Source: Irpex lacteus (Eukaryota; Basidiomycota; Agaricomycetes; Polyporales; Irpicaceae). From it: 64,000 bases of DNA. The first letter of the stretch is position 1, and every line of letters begins with the position of its first letter. The stretch is from NCBI GenBank assembly GCA_001986395.2, contig MQVO02000002.1, positions 1,984,001-2,048,000 of the forward strand, read 5' to 3'. Shown here piece by piece: positions 37,890 to 48,752 of the stretch. The translations under genes and the position numbers were made by a program. The notes below the pieces were generated by a model. The model had not been told where the DNA came from, searched no databases, and saw only the letters and a program-made list of their open reading frames with translations.

Positions 37890-40658
37890 TTAGAGGATAT
37901 TGCAACAACTACGTAGTGCCTCCCACAGCCCGCAAGTCCGTGAGGTCTTCTCGAGCGTTTTAATCGCACCACCAGAACGAGCAATCTTAATCGTATGGGT
38001 CTTGTCTGGTTCACCTGGAGCAGGAACTGGATACCACCATTTGAGTACCTGTCCCTCGACAGCCCATCTGCCGTCTGAGACTGATACGGAGAGGGAAAGA
38101 GGGGACGATTGGGATGCGATATGCGGAGTACCCGGCCGCCAGGAGGTAGACAAATCGAGAGACGATGGTCGTTTGTGGGGAGGGGGAGAAGCGGCGTCAA
38201 TGGGGCTGATAGGAACGGGAGAGTCGTCGGTGTCCTCAGGCTGAACTAGATCGGTCGCCCGACGCACGATCTCTGCGCTGGCGAAGTGAACAAGAGGAAC
38301 GTATATCTCCGTCGCGAGAGGCTCGTCGTCTTCCGAATTAATCGTCACACTGGAAGACGACGACGGTCTCGATCCCTCATTGGAGTGTTTGCGAATTCGG
38401 AGGGCATCTTCGGCACGAACGAGGACTGTGAGTGTGAATGACGCCTTGGAGATATCGAACTGGATGTCTTGCGGGACACCCACGATGGCTCGAGGGTACG
38501 GGCGGCAGAACGCTTTGACAGCCCTCGCGCCGTCCGTCAAGAAGTCATACGCGTTCTCCCAGTTGTCCAAGCTCGTCGGAACGGGTTCTGCTATTCTCTT
38601 ACCCTCGCGCTCCCACCAGGGAGTGGATGCCCGAGAAGAAGCCAGCGTCTGTGAAGACGGCGTCGCTAGAGACATGCCCACGGTCGGCGGTCTTCTCAGC
38701 AGTGCGGCAGAAGAGGCTTGTGCAGACTCCATCCGGTAGTCTTCCCTGACGGTCGTCTTTTTTACATCGTCCAAACTCCAGATACTGAGATCCTCTAGGT
38801 TCCACCCGTCACCCCATGCATGTGAGTTATCAGGACAGTACGTCCAGATGGTATAGTTGAGGGCGTTAGGCCCGTCCGCCGCATTCAAACTGGCGTCCAA
38901 CGCCTTCTGCTGGTTGGTATAGTCACCCTTGTATTTGCCCTTGTCCGTGTGTCCGTACGCGCGTTTCCCGTCCATATCATACGGAATGCCTATCTCGCCG
39001 ATGATGGTGGGATACGCTCCAAGGATCTGCGCGTCGCTCTGCAGGGTGCCCAATTGTTCTTGCAGTGACTTGCGGATTGCGCGCTCACCGAATTTAACGG
39101 CTTGGATAGGGCTCTTGTACTTTCCGCGAAGAACGCCTAGAGCGTCTGCGTTGAAGAAATGCCAGCTGCGCGTGATCAGCGTGAGACCGTCGTAGTAGTG
39201 GGTGGAGTAGCAACACCGTCCCTTCAGAAGTTGGTCGGAAATCTGGGGTGGTGGGGCGAACACAGGGGGTGCGATGAACAGAATGGCCTCGGGATGAGAA
39301 TTTCGTATGCGAGAACAAAACGCTTCGACATGCGGTCGCCAGTAGTCTTCGAGGAACGATGCTTCGTGGTCGAGATCGTTTGGGTTATTGTGGAAGTAGT
39401 CGGGAGTGATGACATAGCCAGAGACAACGTCCCAGACGCCATGCAACGCCCAGATGCAAATTCCGAGCTCCCAACCCGGGTCTCGCTTCCATCCCCACTT
39501 GGGATGCACACCACCTGGCTCTGTCGTCGGGTCTGCCCACAGCTTGTAGCCATGGGGGTCGATGGTTACCGTCCCGTCACGTTTGGGGCCGAAAGTACCG
39601 AACGTCCAGTTATCGACCGTCTGCGCCTGGCCCATACCAAGTCGGAAAGACTGAGCGGGAGTAGGGAATGAACCTTTCTTGAGCGTGGACGTCTGCTCTG
39701 AAGGGTACGTATTCAGGTTTGGATACCCTACAAAACCTTCAAATGGCTCGTTCATGGTATCCCAGCCAATAATGCACTCGTCCAGCAAGTCCCCTGCATC
39801 TCGTATCCTATCTGCGAGTTCCCCAAAAGCTTTGATGTAGTGCGATTGAAGATAGTCCTGAATATTGACACCGTCTATGATGCACTTGGGCGCAAAGTCC
39901 CTGCCGGCAAAGAAGAGGGTGAAGAGGGTCTGGGAGGCGAGTCGTCCATAATTTGTACTCCAGATCATGGCAGGGAAGTTTGCGGGGTCCGCTTCAGCGG
40001 GATTCGGATATTCGCAATGTACAATGGCGGACTGTGTGGGCGTGAAACCCTTTGGGTCTATGCCACACGCGGGGAGAGTCCAGTATGGAGCACCTGAGCC
40101 GCCGGAGAAACGGGACCACTGACATAGCTCGTGAGCTGCGAGTGAAGACAAGAATGCAAGGAGCAACCCACAATGTCTTGGTGAGGGTCCATATAAACCT
40201 TGAACCCGTACTCTTTGCACTTTCGCAGCACGCGAACAGTGTAGTCTATGAACTCATAGTCGTACTTGCCCCTACCAATACAATGAGACAGAAAGCCGAG
40301 CACAGGAGCAGGAGTGCACTCACGGCCCCGCACGTTCCAGTGCTTCCCATACTACAACATATCTCAGCATGTTAAAGCCCCATCCTTTCAGTCTTGCCAA
40401 GTGAATGTCCGCCGAGCCATCGTCAAGGTCGAGTGGCCGGCCAACGAAACTCTCGTTGCCTTCTTCCCCCGACTCCCAGAATCCGTCCAAAGTTTGTGAC
40501 TGTCTTCCCAGTGGTGCCTTGTCAGAGCCAGATAGGTTGACGCCTCGGAGAATGACAGTACGGCCAGCGTTATCGACGAATTGCGAGTCTACGGTGTGAA
40601 TGAAGTGTGGTGGTGTGGGGTTGCCTGTCACAGGCGACACCGACGGCACTCGAGGCAT
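37890..40658 (-). CDS. GH5 steryl-glucosidase / endoglycoceramidase-like enzyme with CaaX-like end
   Basis: Start ATG at 40658 ([19 protein letters not shown]). Two early introns join [20 protein letters not shown] and KVYMDPHQD to [14 protein letters not shown]. The GH5 acid/base Glu is in [12 protein letters not shown] and the nucleophile in [14 protein letters not shown]. Strands such as [16 protein letters not shown] and [11 protein letters not shown] fit the GH5_12 group that includes fungal EGCrP1/EGCrP2 and yeast Egh1, which remove glucose from glucosylceramide or ergosteryl glucoside. A long C-terminal beta-sandwich region follows, with a Ser-rich loop. There is no signal peptide, so the enzyme is intracellular. 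The protein ends ...LRSCCNIL, and CNIL fits a CaaX prenylation box. About 850 residues, close to EGCrP2. Confidence 0.88.
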
Positions 40659-40872
40659 GTAGAGTAGCTTTCAGACCAGAAATATTGTGCTGGAGGTCGT
40701 GTCCGTCGTGAAATAGGTGGTCGTCGCCGTCGAGGGCGATGGTGGTGGGCAAGCGGATTGGGCTGCTGTGGTTTCACTGCCTATGGTGACGGTCAAACTT
40801 CGGCGTTTGCGGTGTAGATCCGGATTAGGCAGGTGGTGAGATTGCTGGAATCCAGAGCGCAGCCGAACCGGC

Positions 40873-41022
40873 ATGTCGCCTAGTCTCGTGACCAGACGGA
40901 TTGGGACGGCGGACTTCGAAAAACATGGGAGAGCGAGCCTAGCCAACCGTCTGGAGTTTCTGGTAGAGAGGGGTGTAGATCAATCCGGATCAAACAAGCC
41001 CTCGACCCAAGGCGTCTGATCC
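40873..41022 (+). pseudogene. Short coding fragment, copy 1 of a facing pair
   Basis: From an ATG at 40873 the frame reads MSPSLVTRRIGTADFEKHG, later NRLEFLVERGVDQSGSNKP, and stops with TGA. The peptide matches the minus-strand fragment at 41759-42076 in the order ADFEK, RL, FLVERGVDQSG. The DNA of 40911-40989 is an inverted, diverged copy of 41813-41892. No family was recognised. It is too short to be a likely gene and may be a remnant of a mobile element or a duplicated gene end. Confidence 0.45.
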
Positions 41023-41758
41023 AGCCTATCGGAAAGGCTGTTGAGATCTCCGAGCGTATAGATTAGATGCGTGAACCCGCGGTGTAGGTGCGCTGCCGAC
41101 GACGACCTCGGGAGACACTGCACCCCACCTAGTCCCATTGAGTTCCTATACAAAATTAAGTATATACAACAATTTTATAGATATATATTGGCCTAATGGC
41201 GGCTAATGAGAGTGATTTAAGCCGTAGTCGGCCTCATACGGGACGAGGAACTGATGTCGAGCGGATTCATATCAGTGCAGTCTTCTCAGCAAGAACTAAG
41301 CTTTTTATGCGCCTGGGGTCATTACTATTCTCTTGAATACATACTATAGCTGTCAAAAATAAACATTTAGCCATTTAATTACAAAAGCATCATTCCGAGA
41401 TGCCCTCTGGCCCTTTTGAACCAATCTCAAGATTTGTGCGTATTTCGATGCATAGCTGGGTGGAGAGAGCCTGAGAAGAAGAGAGTTTAAGCCTCTGTAA
41501 TGTATAGTATACTACCAATCTCTTCAAGTACCTCGCCAATCATCTACTTTAGGTGATGGCGGTTTCCTTGACACCATGAGGTTCCCTGGGCTGTTGATTG
41601 CTTTATACGAGCACTGGGGTGGAATAAGTTGTGATATCTTGATATTAGCTTAGTAAATACTTAAAAAACCACGTTACAATGAGTTTGAAGATACAGGAAC
41701 ATGCGAGAGGAGAGGAATGTGAAGGATATTGTATGTGCGAGCGGAAACTGATCAAGAC

Positions 41759-42076
41759 TTATCTAAGCGCCCCAGAGCCTTGACGCGTCGAAAAAGCTGT
41801 CAACACGGGCGCTCCGGATTGATCTACACCCCTCTCTACCAAAAACCCCAGACCCTTAGGCAGGCGGACGTCCCAAAGTTTTTCGAAGTCCGCTGGCCTA
41901 ATGGGGACGGAGCCTCGGCGACGTCCGACGTCTGGGAACGAGACTACATGTCGCCTCATGTTCTCTAAAGTTCGACTCTCGAATGGTCCACGCCTTGTGT
42001 GTCTTGGCTTCCCGTATTCGAATTCCCGTTGTTTCTCTGTCGTATAAGTACTTCGTGCAATTATTGACCCTCGCAT
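41759..42076 (-). pseudogene. Short coding fragment, copy 2 of a facing pair
   Basis: An open minus-strand stretch reads ENMRRHVVSFPDVGRRRG, SVPIRPADFEKLWDVRLP and LGFLVERGVDQSGAP. Its core matches the plus-strand fragment at 40873-41022. Conservation at the peptide level with DNA divergence suggests that the unit once coded for protein. No start codon, intron pattern or domain makes it a credible complete gene here. Confidence 0.45.
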
Positions 42077-42414
42077 TAACGTTGATTCATGAGTATCGAT
42101 GGCAGGAGGAAGGCTTGTGGCGTCCTTTTATCTCGGATTTTCGCACTCAACAAAAGCACTGAACCAGGTCTGTAACCAGGCCGAACGAATATCCTTTTAC
42201 ACTAGAATCCAGCAACCTTTGAAGTGTACGTATCTATCAAGCGGCGGGCATTTGCCAGTATCCAAACCTCTGCCGCTTGCTCAACCCGGTACAAGTCGTT
42301 AAACATATTCACGCACCACCACAAAAGCAGCAACATTAGCATAACAGCACTACAGATAGCTTACATACGATACGACAGCAAGTATGAGGTACGGACGTGA
42401 CTCAGACGAATCGA

Positions 42415-44048
42415 TCATTTCACAAGCCACGGCTTGTTGGCCAACGTCCATGCGTCCAATGTCTTCCAAAACTGTGCGACGACGGACTTGTCGACGTGTC
42501 GTCTGTTGGCGTCGATCTGAGAGTCGTAAGGAAGTGATCAGGAAATGCTCGACACTGCGGAGAAGATGAAGAATGAAATGAACGGACCTTCAGCTCAGTG
42601 ACGTTCCAATCCTTGATTTTTGGATTTGGCGGATCGGAGGTTAGCGAGAGGTATATCCCTTTCACTAAACCGGGTCATCACCAGTCAATATTCAAACACA
42701 ATGCCGTCGAGAGGGAGAGAGAAGGAGAGCAGTTACGTACCGTGGTGGAATAGGACCTTTGGGTCGTTCCATTTGTACGGCTTGAACTGCCACGCTTGCC
42801 CCGTAGTCATCACACAAACCACACGGTCCCATGCGTCCTGACCGAACTTCGACAAAGCCTCCGTAGAGTCTACAACGTAGTATCTATCAAGCTGTCAGCA
42901 TTTAAAAAGCAAACTTAGATTAAGGACGGAGCGCACCGAGCCTGGGAGACGGTCTCTCTGCCTGAGCTATCGATCGTCGTACGCTTCCGGTAAATAGGTA
43001 TCATGTCTTCGGGTCGGGGATTGCCCTCGGCAACGGCTCGTGCGCGTGCGTCTTGTGAGGTCTCAAAGGTTGAGTCTTGGAGGAACCGTTTGACGTTGTG
43101 CATCGTGATGAGGGATGTGGGGGAGGAGGAAATGACGATAATGGGGTAGGTTTGACTTCCTGTTCGTTGTATAGCTTATCAGTTGCATGCCTCATGAGAC
43201 GAAGGATGGGATAATTACGGGATTTCTTGGCCTGGAGAGCAGAATCTGGTGTGGACGCTGCTTGTGCAGCTGACTTGCCTCCGTCCTTTAGTTTCTTGAG
43301 TTTCTCCTGGAACATGTTCTTCACATTTGTGAAGTTCTTTATAAGAAAGTCAGCAGAGTAAGTAGTAGTGAGTGGAACGCGACTGACATTTGCCTTAATT
43401 CCATGTAAGACAGTCGTTCTATCCCTCAGCTCTATCTCGCTAAGCTTGATCTTCTTGACGGCTTCGGCATCTGCAGTGTCAGGCACATATCGGCGTTTCG
43501 TTGGCGAGCTTGAAGCGTCGAATGACTTGGAAGCTGCAGGTGTAGTAGGCAGAACTGACGTTCCACCGCGTGTCGGTGAGCCCGGGGGTGTCGTCGACTG
43601 TACTAAAATGAACCTCTTAGTACTCCCCCTTCGTCCAGGGTATAAAGGACATACCACTAGCAGGAGCAATACTCTCCAAGTCAGCCACTCGTCCCTCCAG
43701 CCAATCCACGATACTCTTCCTGTCAGTGATACTAATGAACCCAACAGGAAGCCCATTCTCCCTCGTCTGCTTCAAGTACTCTGCACCATGCGCGTCCCGG
43801 AGATACCAAGCCAAATACACGGCGTGCAGTGTGTAGAAGTCTTGTGGGTTTGCTGAAGGATCCGTCGACGTCGTTCCTGGTTTGCGCAGACGCGTAGGAG
43901 AAGATTTGGGTAAGGTGAGTGTGGGTGAGAGGACAATGTCAGTTGCGGTAGCCAACGAGATGGTGGGCTCTGAGCCTTTCGTGTAGGTTATGCGAGTTTT
44001 GGACCGTATGGCGTTACGCAACGCTAGCAGTGCGTCGGGTGTGCTCAT
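42415..44048 (-). CDS. CDC73: Cdc73/parafibromin, Paf1 complex subunit
   Basis: Start ATG at 44048 (MSTPDALLALRNAIRSKTRI). The N-terminal domain has the family features: T-x-x-L-A-T-A-T-D-I-V-L, the YTLHAVYLAWYLRD segment and FISITDRKSIVDWLEGRV. The middle carries a nuclear-signal-like STPTKRRYVPD-type segment and KIKLSEIELRDRTTVLHGIK. The C-terminal Ras-like domain reads MHNVKRFLQDSTFE, YYVVDSTEALSKFG, WDRVVCVMTTGQAWQFKPYK, KVLFHHVKGIYLSL, IKDWNVTELKIDANRRHVDK and FWKTLDAWTLANKPWLVK, then TGA. Around seven introns. The Paf1 complex travels with RNA polymerase II and promotes elongation and histone modification; the C-terminal domain helps bind chromatin. Length near 400 residues is typical. 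The promoter is shared with the divergent transcript starting near 44210. Confidence 0.92.
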
Positions 44049-44180
44049 CGTTTGGAACGGCGAGCTCGATATTCGTGTTGTTCGTGGAATGAGTTGTGCA
44101 CCAGGCGCGCCCGCCGAGTGACATGAGCGCCTGTTATACTGTCCGATTAGGAAGCTGATCACGTGGTACTATCGTCCATC

Positions 44181-44188
44181 ATATAAAT
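44181..44188 (+). promoter_or_regulatory. TATA-like box
   Basis: ATATAAAT at 44181 lies about 30 bp upstream of a C/T-rich start region (from about 44210) that leads into a clearly intron-bearing transcript. Placement relative to the inferred start is typical for an RNA polymerase II promoter. Confidence 0.5.
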
Positions 44189-44350
44189 TTCCAAATTTTC
44201 GCGCTCTGTTCGTCTTCCCTTCGTCGTCCTCCCTTTCAACTTGTTCCTCCACACGCTTTCTCTTTCAGCTGGCGGATAGACGGTCTAGTATCTGTCTTGT
44301 GTCAGGCTGCAAGTGCTTCAATATGCAGGGTGAGTACCCGTCACGTTTAT

Positions 44351-44447
44351 CGAAGATGATGATATTCGCTGCCGCCCCAGTCGTAGCATACGCTTTGACG
44401 ACAGGCAGAGCAATAGCCAAACTCTTTTTTTGCACCACTGATTCTTC
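44351..44447 (+). ncRNA. Candidate intronic C/D box snoRNA 1
   Basis: Inside the first intron. A perfect C box ATGATGA (44356-44362) and a D box CTGA (44438-44441) lie about 75 nt apart. The bases just outside, GAAG on the left and CTTC on the right, can form a short terminal stem. No rRNA guide target was identified by eye. Confidence 0.45.
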
Positions 44448-44647
44448 ATTCTTGTCTTTACTTCGCTTCAAGACTTGACACTGACCACCCTCTTACACAG
44501 ATGTTATAAAATAACCGAATAATTTGCCTTCGAACGTCACTTTGTCGATGTCTCGTGGAGTTGCTTTCAAGATACCGTCATGATGTCTCTAGGAACTACT
44601 CAGTGAGTGCTCTACCCCTCCCTCTCCCCCATCGACACCTCCTGTTC

Positions 44648-44744
44648 GTAAGATGATCCCCAACCGAAAGCAATTAGGAAGTGCCGTCTGAGAGCGCTCT
44701 CTTACGAGAGTTGCAACTGTCGAGACGCGGTTCTCTGACCTACA
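44648..44744 (+). ncRNA. Candidate intronic C/D box snoRNA 2
   Basis: Inside the second intron. An imperfect C box ATGATCC (44653-44659), an internal CTGA (44688-44691, D' position) and a terminal CTGA (44735-44738) are present. Flanks GTAAG and CCTAC can pair with one mismatch. The C box deviates at two positions, so this is weaker than the first. Confidence 0.3.
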
Positions 44745-45197
44745 TCTACTCTTCTCTCTACCCCTCCTCATCGGGTTGCTAACCAAGTCCCCTCGTTCTA
44801 GGTATGTATGTGCGTGGTAGCTGTAATACGTCAGTAACGCGTAGATTCCTGGATCGACTGAATGTCTTTACGTTGTCAGTGGGTACTCCCGTCCATGTTG
44901 TGTATGCAATATTTAGTCCGTGTACTGTAGTAATGGGAATAAATGCAGATTTCACCAAACGACATTGACACGTTCGCGCTGCAATGATACGTTGTGTCGC
45001 GCGAGGCTTTCATTTTGTTCAAACCTTCCTCTAAGCCCCGAGGCCTGAAGGCCTGACGCTCGACAAGGCATATCGGATGTTTATACCTTCGTTGGTCGAT
45101 CGTGGTTTTACTCCGGAAGCCCAAGCACTGTTCAGCATAGGCCTCTGCTTAAAACTATGACCATCCGACTATCTCCTCGTGTCACATCACACAAACA

Positions 45198-45750
45198 CGG
45201 GATCATTACCTCCGGTGTTACATTGTGGATGGATTGTCGGCCAGAAGATGTATAAGGTCATCGAGGACTACTGACCCCATCTTTCGAGACCACGGCGTAC
45301 CCCCAAACCGCACTCCGAATTCATACCAGGAACAGGGCCAGTAACTTGTCATTACGTTCAGGAACAGGGCGACGAGGACGAGGTTGAGGTGGGCGAAGTG
45401 ACCGAGGGAATGACGAGAATGACGACGACGTTTAAGTCCGTGGCAGATGGCGAGTACCTGTATCCCAACGACGACGACGATAACGTATTCGCAATCGCTA
45501 TGGCTGAAGCCCTTCGCGAGAAATTCAACATTCCAGTCACCCGCTTCGACTTGTTCCACTGGCTGTTCGACGCTCACCGACACACATTAATCTCCTACCT
45601 AGTTCCGACTATGGAGGTGACAATCCGTTCGTTGTTAAGTAGGTGCTGCCTGAAGTCCTTAGAGGCATTTCCGAGTAAGAACTTACTTACTGCCAAGTGT
45701 CTCACCATAAGTAATGTCGTTGCCATGATACGTACAGGAGCGCCATGATG
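45198..45750 (+). pseudogene. Decayed copy A of the tandem acidic-protein family
   Basis: Matches the intact copy at 47291-48091. It begins in the middle of exon 2 with TGSLPPVLHCGWIV and QKMYKVIEDY, where the conserved Trp after VIE-x-x is a TGA stop (codon near 45271). After the acidic linker the match continues with EYLYPNDDDDNVF, ALREKFNIPVTRFDLF and WLFDAH, then fades. The conserved first exon and the C-terminal GTNY...EARW block are missing or unrecognisable. Nonsense mutation, lost exons and a Trp-to-Cys change in the WGW motif mark it as a pseudogene. Confidence 0.65.
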
Positions 45751-45929
45751 AGAGCGTTCATGTTCAACTTCAAAACTGTGTCAATCATTGGAACGTTACC
45801 GTTAGTGTCTACCGCCGTTAGTGTCTTCATCCCAGCTTTCACGCCCATGTTTATCATCTCTATTCACAGCTCTCGTTCTGTGCCATCATGACGGACGGCT
45901 ATTACATTCTCCTGGGCACTTTGAACCCC

Positions 45930-46798
45930 ATGGATGTTTACGAGACCGTCGACCGAGTGCCACTACCGCTCGATGTCATTCCTTCAAGCACGCTATTCAT
46001 GCCCATGGGAGGCAGCAATGAGTACTTCAAGGCGAGGTTGAAAGAGGTAAGTGTACTGTTGAAACTCTCTATTCATGTTTGCTGACGCGCCTGCACCTAC
46101 GTCCAGGAGTTCCGGCACTGCTTAGCACAGGCAGCTCAACTCAGAACCTTTGACCTTCCAGATTATCTTTTTGCGTTGCGCCACTCGAAGACGGGCTTGT
46201 TACCCCCGGTGCTCCTCTAGGGATGGGTGATCGACGCCGACAAGATGTATGAGGTCATTGAGAAGCACTGGCCACATCTTGCGAGACGACGGCGTACCCC
46301 CAAACTGTTGCCTCGGCCCCACAGCCACAACCTTCCCATAGCGTTGAAACACGGGAGAGGGACAACATAGTGGAGAGGGGTAACGTTGAGGGTGACGATG
46401 AAGAGTGGGAGGACGAGGACGAGGAAGAGTAAGAGGACGAGGAGGACGACGGTTCTGACATCGGCAGCGACGAATACGACTCGAAATATCCCCATCCCGA
46501 TCACGAGAACACCCTGTTCGATTACGACACCTCTGAAGTTATCCGCGAGAGATTTAGCGTCCCCCTTGAGCGCGAGGACCTGCTGCTGATCAGAGGGTTG
46601 TTCGACGCCCAATCCAAATCCGAACGCATTGGTATCGCGATTGGCACCAACTACCGAGATGTTCTGCACGAGAAATTCGAGGCGGGAATACGTGAGTCGT
46701 TCGACATAAAGGAGGAGGCAAGGTGGCACCTGGATGGCCAGCGATGGTTTTGGACCAGAAATCCGTCGTGGCTGCTGTTGATGGCGAAGAAGGTGTAG
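45930..46798 (+). pseudogene. Copy B of the tandem family, nonsense and frameshift
   Basis: Exon 1 is good: MDVYETVDRVPLPLDVIP, then SSTLFMPMGGSNEYFKARLKE, with a proper intron (about 46048-46107). Exon 2 reads EFRHCLAQAAQL and GLLPPVLL, then an in-frame TAG at 46218-46220 exactly where the other copies have the first Trp of WGWIVDH (TGG to TAG). MYEVIEKHWPHLARR follows. In the acidic linker the frame shifts, and the C-terminal block resumes in another frame: IGIAIGTNYRDVLHEKFE, IRESFDIKEEARWHLD and RWFWTRNP. A functional full-length product is unlikely. Confidence 0.7.
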
Positions 46799-47290
46799 TC
46801 TCGCCGTCGCCATGGTAGTACAATTCATGTGTATACAGTCCTCCACGGGCCACGACATCCCTCTCTATGGTCAGACACGAGATCCTGAGCCCCGAAGGTT
46901 GAACGTGTCTACTCTGCCTTGGGGAGACTATCTCTATGCCTCACTCGCGCTTAATGCTTTCGTGTTCTCGTGTTCTCGCGTAGATTGTGTATCGTGAATC
47001 GTTAAAGTTGTACGTCATTTTGGAATCTTCGAGACTCATAAAACAGTACTTAGACCTGTTGACATTGCTGAGCGCTGAACTGCCGTGCTCCATCTACGCG
47101 TGTGAATTCGATCATACATCATGCACATGTCTGAGTCCAAAAAAGGCAGTTGTCAGTGACTCTCGAGTTCAGTGCCATCGGTAGCGTTCAATCACGGACG
47201 ACCTCATTGAACACTGGCCCGGGCATATCGAGTCTCTACAACCCTTTCTTATTGCTTTCGCCACTCTATCAATAGTCTTCACTCGCGCAC
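46799..47290. other. Intergenic between family copies
   Basis: No coding exon or RNA gene supported. It carries the promoter of the intact copy C. Confidence 0.45.
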
Positions 47291-48091
47291 ATGGATTTCT
47301 ACACTTATATTAAGCGAACCAAGCTGCCACCAGGTATGCCCAAAAGCGCACTGTTCCTGCCTATCGGTGGCGGGACAGAGTACTCTAAGAACTCGAAAGA
47401 GGTATGCGTCGCGCTCATGGAATTGTCCTTCTCCGTGTATCATCGCTGATCCGCCTGCGCACAGGAACTCATGCATTGTCTGGGGCAAGTGCCTCAAGTC
47501 CAAGAATACGACATCGACCTCCCTGATTATCTGTACCCCTCTTTCCATGCGAAGACAGATCTTTTACCTCCCAGGCTCCTCTGGGGGTGGATTGTCGACC
47601 ATGAGAAGATGTACCAGGTCATTGAGAAGGAATGGCCCGACATTGTTACACGACTGCCGTACCCTGATCCATCCTTCGCGCCACCAAAACCTTCTGAAGA
47701 GGAGGAGATAGAGGAAGAAAACGAGGAGGAGGAGGAGGAGGAGGAGGAGGAGGAGGAGGAGGACAAGTCAAAGTATGAGCATCCCGGTTACTCCGCCACC
47801 CTCTTCGACTATTACACGTCTCTTGTCCTTCGAAGGAGGTTCGGCATCCCAGACGATCGTGCCGACCTATTGCAAATCAAAGGGTTATACGATGACCAGG
47901 GCGTATACCATGCTGGTCTCACAATCGGCACCAACTACCACGGTGTTCTGAACGAGACGATAGAAATGGAGATCCGCAAGTTCTTTGGTATACAGGAGGA
48001 GGCGCGGTGGTATCTGGACAGTTTCAAGTGGTATTGGACTTGGCATCCGAAGCAGTACACGGTGATTAAGAGGGTACGGTCATCACAGTGA
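47291..48091 (+). CDS. Unknown acidic protein, clean copy C of the tandem family
   Basis: ATG at 47291 gives MDFYTYIKRTKLPPGMPK, SALFLPIGGGTEYSKNSKE. A 63-nt intron (47402-47464) leads into ELMHCLGQVPQVQEYDIDLP. Conserved blocks follow: LPPRLLWGWIVDHEKMYQVI, WPDIVTRLPYPDP, an acidic linker with a long Glu run, YSATLFDYYTSLVLRRRFGI, LQIKGLYDDQGVYHAGLTIG, GTNYHGVLNETIEMEIRKFF and EEARWYLDSFKWYWTWHP, ending RSSQ and TGA. Total about 245 residues. No signal peptide or membrane helix. I do not recognise the family. Aromatic residues (WGW, RWYLD, WYW) are strongly kept between copies and suggest a compact fold on each side of a disordered acidic hinge. Confidence 0.72.
47718..47763 (+). repeat. GAG trinucleotide microsatellite
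   Basis: An uninterrupted GAG run within the acidic linker of copy C, encoding a Glu tract. Sister copies have shorter, broken versions, so repeat length has changed since duplication. Confidence 0.85.
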
Positions 48092-48425
48092 CTAGCCTCA
48101 TCTCGACCCCAGCAACAGCTAGTCACGGTATGTAGTGCAGCCATGATGTTACAGGCTTTGCAATAACTTGAAGTTGCTGTTCGTTTCACTCGCTGTATAC
48201 TCTAGCTTTCGTGACTTCACATTCTCGCGTATGCTAATGTGATATGATGAACATTGTATTGACTCAAGTTGCGAACGGCTCAAAGGTCGTCTGAGTCCTA
48301 TGATAGTACGGTGGTCGGCTGCGGCTGTACTGCCAGTGGTATGGCGCTAGCGAGCTAAGTACTATCAACTTGAACCTGGACTGCTCAGCTCACTCGCAAT
48401 TCCCATCTCTTTAACTTGGATTTTC
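48092..48425. other. Intergenic between family copies
   Basis: No coding exon or RNA gene supported here. Confidence 0.45.
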
Positions 48426-48660
48426 ATGAATATTTACGCTCACACTGAGCGAACGACGCTACCGCCTCTGCCTCGGCAGGTGTTATAGGTGGCGGTGCTG
48501 AGTGCTCAGAGTCAAAACTGCAATAGGTGAGTGTTGAGTTCAAAGCATCCTCTCTCGGACGATGACACCTGTGTCAAGGAACTCAAACATTGTTGGAGCA
48601 GACGGCCTTCCATTGTATCTCTATCCCTCCTTTCATACAAAATTGAGGTGCGTCTATTGG
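48426..48660 (+). pseudogene. Fragment of the tandem family (copy D1)
   Basis: An ATG at 48426 gives MNIYAHTERTTLPPLPRQVL, matching exon 1 of copy C, but then runs into TAG. Beyond it, GGGAECSESK and, after an intron-like GTGAGT, ELKHCWSR and LYPSFHTK-like pieces follow in mixed frames. It is either a separate dead copy or the ruined 5' part of copy D2. Confidence 0.5.
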
Positions 48661-48752
48661 ACTATTACCTGACCAGTCGAATGGCGGTGATATACTTCTG
48701 CTCAGCATCGTGATGCAACGCAATCTGCACCTATCCCATCACCGACGGTAAC

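Larger units (their letters stand above)
40659..42414. other. AT-rich intergenic block carrying facing copies of a coding fragment
   Basis: Between the GH5 start and the Cdc73 stop. The middle (41140-41720) is AT-rich without frames. Two homologous fragments face each other at its sides and are listed separately. Confidence 0.5.
44210..44960 (+). ncRNA. Candidate spliced non-coding snoRNA host transcript
   Basis: Two canonical introns are readable: 44330-44500 (GTGAGT ... CTGAC ... TTACACAG) and 44603-44801 (GTGAGT ... GCTAAC ... TTCTAG). The flanking exons have no reading frame of note; the first ATG (44323) gives only MQDVIK across the splice before a stop. A TATA-like box precedes it and AATAAA (44938) follows. 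Each intron holds a C/D-snoRNA-like element. Well-formed introns in a transcript with no protein are the hallmark of snoRNA host genes, known in fungi. Alternatives: a tiny-peptide gene, or the 5' part of a gene whose coding exons I did not find. Confidence 0.45.
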
